From NCBI GenBank assembly GCA_021844275.1, contig JAKBTR010000010.1, positions 1 through 64,000 of the forward strand: a stretch of 64,000 bases of DNA, written 5' to 3'. Source of the stretch: Nitrospirota bacterium. GTDB taxonomy: Bacteria > Nitrospirota_A > Leptospirillia > Leptospirillales > Leptospirillaceae. Position 1 is the stretch's first letter. Each line of letters opens with the position of its first letter. Shown in pieces: positions 61,191 to 64,000 of this stretch. The position numbers and the translations under genes were made by a program. Under the pieces are notes generated by a model. It worked only from the letters and a program-made list of their open reading frames with translations. It ran no database searches and was not told where the DNA came from.

Positions 61191-61393
61191 AAGAGATCGA
61201 CGTCTTCGGCATCTTCCTCTCCCCTTTCCTGGCATGGGCTCTCATCGCTTTCGTCCTTCTCTGGGGGATCCGGTTCGGTCTGCTCCGCCTGGGATTCTAC
61301 CGGTATGTCTGGCATCGCTCCCTCTTCGACATCTCCCTGTACTTCATTCTCCTGACATTGCTTGTCTTGTATGAAAGGTCGATCCCCAAATGA
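61187..61393 (+). CDS. DUF1656 (AaeX-like) small membrane protein
   Basis: 68 residues: MKEIDVFGIFLSPFLAWAL and a second helix (DISLYFILLTLLVLYE), the DUF1656 pattern. Such proteins accompany AaeB and AaeA. ATG overlaps the stop of the FUSC gene (ATGA) and its own stop overlaps the next start, so the three are coupled. Confidence 0.88.
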   Translation: MKEIDVFGIFLSPFLAWALIAFVLLWGIRFGLLRLGFYRYVWHRSLFDISLYFILLTLLVLYERSIPK

Positions 61394-62271
61394 AGCTTGT
61401 GCTCTCCCCCGCAACGATCCGGAAAACGGTCACCGCTGTCGTGGTTCTTCTGGCCATCGGCGCGGGATATCTCCTCTGGCACATCGACCGGACATCGCCC
61501 TGGACGAGAGACGGACGCGTCCGGGCCGACTGGGTCGCCGTTGCACCGGACGTCGAGGGACTCGTCCGCGACGTGGACGTCCGGGACAATCAGGTCGTTC
61601 ACCGGGGAGATATTCTCTTCCGGATCGACCCCAGACGCTTCCGGATCGCGCTCTCTTCCGCCCGGGCGACGGTTCTCGCCCGCTACGCCGCCATGGTGGA
61701 AGCCGGACACGACGCCCGTCGCTACGAACGGCTCCTGAAGTCCGGGAACGCCTCTTCCGAAAAAGCGGAGGCCTTCCGGGCGCGCGCGCTGGAAGATTCG
61801 GCCCTTTATCAGAAAGCCCTTTCGGATCTGGCCCGGGCCCAGCTCGATCTCGACCGCTCCGTCGTCCGGGCCAAAGTGGACGGCACGATCACCAATCTCC
61901 ACCTGAAACCGGGGGATTACGTCCGAAGGGGGCAAGGCGTCTTTGCCCTGGTCGACAGCGCTTCCTGCTACGTGGACGGGTATTTTGAAGAAACGAAACT
62001 TCCGGCCATTCGGCCGGGAGACCGGATGGAAATCCGGCTCATGGGAGTCGCCTCCCCGCTCTGGGGAAGGGTCGACACGATCAGCCGGGCCATCTACGAC
62101 CAGGAACGCACGGATCTGCCCGGCACGGTTCCGAAGGTCAACCCGACGTTCAGCTGGGTTCGTCTCGCCCAGCGCATTCCCGTCCGGATCCGGCTGGAGT
62201 CCGTCCCGCCCGGCGTTCTGCTCGTCGCCGGCCAGACGGCCACCGTCATCGACCGGACCCATCATCGCTGA
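61390..62271 (+). CDS. HlyD/AaeA-type membrane-fusion protein
   Basis: 293 residues. N-terminal membrane anchor (about 12-30), then the biotinyl-lipoyl pattern APDVEGLVRDVDVRDNQVVH, a coiled-coil hairpin (about 80-150), and the matching half ITNLHLKPGDYVRRGQGVFA. It would bridge the inner-membrane pump to an outer-membrane channel. ATG overlaps the preceding stop. No outer-membrane factor gene adjoins, except the unrelated barrel at 62372. Confidence 0.9.
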   Translation: MKLVLSPATIRKTVTAVVVLLAIGAGYLLWHIDRTSPWTRDGRVRADWVAVAPDVEGLVRDVDVRDNQVVHRGDILFRIDPRRFRIALSSARATVLARYAAMVEAGHDARRYERLLKSGNASSEKAEAFRARALEDSALYQKALSDLARAQLDLDRSVVRAKVDGTITNLHLKPGDYVRRGQGVFALVDSASCYVDGYFEETKLPAIRPGDRMEIRLMGVASPLWGRVDTISRAIYDQERTDLPGTVPKVNPTFSWVRLAQRIPVRIRLESVPPGVLLVAGQTATVIDRTHHR

Positions 62272-62294
62272 GGGAAAAACCTCTCCAAACATGA

Positions 62295-62318
62295 AAAAAG
62301 GGCCCGAAGGCCCTTTTT
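62295..62318. terminator. Bidirectional terminator
   Basis: AAAAAGGGCC (62295-62304), CGAA loop, GGCCCTTTTT (62309-62318). A-run before and T-run after let it end both the efflux operon and the convergent barrel gene. Confidence 0.88.
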
Positions 62319-62371
62319 CGACTTGCTCGATTTCTTTTCTCTTACTGTTTTCTGTTTTTCGGAGAACGGCC

Positions 62372-63205
62372 TCAGAACACGAACGTCGCGCCGAACTCAA
62401 TCGGCATATAATTCAGGGAAGCGCCGTTGGCGCCGACATGATTGGTGCCTTTAGAGGTGAGGGCCGTTGTCGCGTTTGCCGCCGTATCGGCCAGCCCTCC
62501 GATATTCGAAACATACGCCCACCGGACGTTGGCGAAGAGATCGATCCCCGACAGGGCGTCGCTGAACTTCTCCAGCGGGGCCACCACCCCCACCCCGGCG
62601 TCGGCCACCAGCGGAGCGCTCTCTCCGTTCAACGTCACCGCGAGTCCGCCATCGGCAAAAATCTGGGGATTGATCCAGGATTTTCCGCCCATGAAATCGT
62701 AGACATATCCCAGGGTGATCGGAATGATCGGCGTGCCGGCCTGGTCGGGAAGGCCGTTTGGCTTCACAAAATTGTTCAACTGCCCCAGCCCGAACGACAG
62801 GATTTCGATGTTCATGTTGAGACCGCTGTGAGAGGTGAGCCAGCGCGTCACGGTCACACCGCCGCCGTACCCCCCGTTCAGGGCGCTGGCATCGAAGGTG
62901 TCCGCCCAGGCGAAGTTGGCCGACAGGCTCGTCGATTTCGGCACGTTTCCCTCAAACGGATCGGTCGGATTCTGGGCGGAATTCTGCATCGCGGCGTTCT
63001 GCATGGCCATGATCTGGCCACCCGGGGTCGCGTTGAGCGGGGAGGGCGTCGACAGGGGCGTCGGGGGAGGAAGGGTGTCCGGAGGCGACTGGGCAAAGGA
63101 CGGATGCGACGATCCCAGACCAATGACGAGAGAACAAGCGAGAAGGGTCATCCGGACCGGATGGACCCTGGGTCGAAAATTGCCGGATACCGTGTTGTGG
63201 GCCAT
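62372..63205 (-). CDS. Outer-membrane beta-barrel protein, 277 aa
   Basis: Signal peptide (about residues 1-38, ending SFAQS), Pro/Thr- then Met/Gln-rich linker (PPDTLPPPTPLSTPSP, then QIMAMQNAAMQNSAQ), and beta strands from about residue 75 to the end, closing with GATFVF, the C-terminal aromatic typical of outer-membrane barrels. Similar to OmpW/OprF-type small barrels; exact family not fixed. ATG at 63205 has AAAAGGAG upstream; a longer frame to 63295 is rejected. Confidence 0.75.
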   Translation of the reverse strand: MAHNTVSGNFRPRVHPVRMTLLACSLVIGLGSSHPSFAQSPPDTLPPPTPLSTPSPLNATPGGQIMAMQNAAMQNSAQNPTDPFEGNVPKSTSLSANFAWADTFDASALNGGYGGGVTVTRWLTSHSGLNMNIEILSFGLGQLNNFVKPNGLPDQAGTPIIPITLGYVYDFMGGKSWINPQIFADGGLAVTLNGESAPLVADAGVGVVAPLEKFSDALSGIDLFANVRWAYVSNIGGLADTAANATTALTSKGTNHVGANGASLNYMPIEFGATFVF

Positions 63206-63639
63206 GGGACACACTCCTTTTGGAAAATCGGTCATAAGCACTCCCGAATGACAGTTATCGGGAACGGAAGCCTGAATTAGCAATCCGGGTGCCATGCCCC
63301 ATAAACTGGCCCTTTTTAAGAAATTCCCTTATTCTCTTATCCTTTATCCGGCTTTCGCCCGGAAATCCGCTTGCATTCTGAAACGGACGTCTCCATCGGG
63401 AAACGATCGCCCCTTTTTTCGTCCTCCAGGAAACCCGGAATCCGCACAACGCACAACATCTTCCGCACAGGTGTCGTTCCTTTCCGGATGCGTCTTTCCG
63501 GAAAGCTTCCTGCACCTGGGAATGATCAGACCTCTTTTTCAGCCATTTTCCATCGTTTTATGTTTCATCACATGTTTCAATATATTAAATCATTTTAAAT
63601 ACATTTTAACGAACAGTCGGCGATTTTCCGGTCACCGTG
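63206..63639. other. Intergenic region between divergent genes
   Basis: 434 bp upstream of both the barrel gene and the photolyase gene. No credible gene; an 86-codon leftward frame (63255-63515) lacks a ribosome-binding site and motif. An AT-rich block at about 63545-63610 may carry promoter elements. Confidence 0.4.
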
Positions 63640-64000
63640 ATGATGTGGACGGAAACCCCGGAATCGAGAGACAATCAGTCCGGAATTTCCCTCACCACCA
63701 CCGACACGAACGAGGAGACATCCATTTCATCGATCGTCTGGTTCCGGAACAACCTGCGCCTTTGCGACAATCTTCCCCTCCGGGACTCCGCACGAAGGGG
63801 CCCCCTATTGCCCGTGTTCATCAACGAAGATCTCTCCGGAACAGAGCCGGAAGGCGCACGCCGATGGTGGAGGGCCAGAAGCCTCGGACGCCTCGACAAA
63901 TCTCTTTCCCGTCTGGGGGCTCCGCTCGCATTTTTCCGGGGGGACCCGGCCGTCATCCTCCCCGATCTGGCCATGCAATTGAAGGCCGACCGGATTGTCG
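63640..64000 (+). CDS. DNA photolyase / cryptochrome, N-terminal part (partial)
   Basis: About 120 codons before the window ends. After a 30-residue low-complexity leader comes SSIVWFRNNLRLCDNLPL, the start of the photolyase alpha/beta antenna domain, then LLPVFINED and RRWWRARSLGRLDKSLSRLG with GAPLAFFRGDP. Repairs UV-induced pyrimidine dimers with FAD and light. Two adjacent ATGs (63640 and 63643) begin the frame; neither has a strong ribosome-binding site, so a later non-ATG start is possible. The FAD domain is outside the window. Confidence 0.88.
   Translation, partial: MMWTETPESRDNQSGISLTTTDTNEETSISSIVWFRNNLRLCDNLPLRDSARRGPLLPVFINEDLSGTEPEGARRWWRARSLGRLDKSLSRLGAPLAFFRGDPAVILPDLAMQLKADRIV

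Noticed and set aside
58890..61235. 781-codon open frame on the minus strand
   Set aside because: It is antisense to the FUSC efflux gene, is rich in Gly, Arg, Asp and Gln as expected for a shadow of a GC-rich gene, and has no ribosome-binding site or motif.
63255..63515. 86-codon minus-strand gene before the photolyase
   Set aside because: Lacks a ribosome-binding site and any motif; it lies in a divergent promoter region.

Overview
The window looks like chromosome of a Gram-negative Nitrospirota bacterium, most probably a Leptospirillum-type acidophile. The grounds are a UBact-type proteasome operon, lipoproteins and an outer-membrane barrel, and moderately GC-rich sequence. The genus is an inference from gene content; no search was run.

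Layout. 1-660: the start of a leftward gene after two tiny membrane-protein genes, possibly a terminal-oxidase locus. 1070-4378: rightward VIT-family metal transporter, thioredoxin-like ferredoxin, homoserine kinase and a dihydroorotate-dehydrogenase-like flavoprotein. 4375-10822: a complete leftward operon in the order arc-dop-UBact-prcB-prcA-pafA, which would tag proteins with the modifier UBact, unfold them, degrade them and recycle the tag. 10972-15467: dcd, bluB, kamA and a large uncharacterised protein, also leftward. 15634-29290: a long rightward housekeeping run: tetrapyrrole synthesis (hemX/ccsA-like, hemA, hemC, cobA-hemD fusion, hemB), ribF, tilS, hpt, ftsH, folP, cdaA and a YbbR-domain partner.

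29391-50961: a tRNA-Asn gene followed by a 21.5-kb integrated element. A tyrosine integrase sits directly behind the tRNA, and a perfect 48-bp copy of the tRNA 3' end marks the far boundary. The element carries a GNAT acetyltransferase, tiny membrane proteins, a DDE transposase, a DotA/TraY-like membrane protein with a set of small exported proteins, a MobF relaxase-helicase with three 108-residue internal repeats, a TraD-like coupling protein, a traK/L/M-like trio beside a candidate oriT, and a replication/excision-type module at the right end. No VirB4-type ATPase or core-complex set is present, so it reads as a mobilizable element that brings part of a mating channel. Just beyond the right boundary lie the first 36 or so codons of a second integrase, cut off by an IS21-like remnant, which shows repeated use of this tRNA site.

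51741-64000: chromosome again. AbrB-family membrane protein and isochorismatase-like hydrolase diverge from a TetR regulator; then a CPA1-type antiporter, three adjacent LPP20-like envelope proteins, an AaeB/AaeX/AaeA-like efflux set, an outer-membrane barrel protein and the start of a photolyase gene running off the end.

Limits: family calls come from reading motifs and gene order by eye. Start codons were chosen from ribosome-binding sites and overlaps and differ in several places from the longest possible reading frame.
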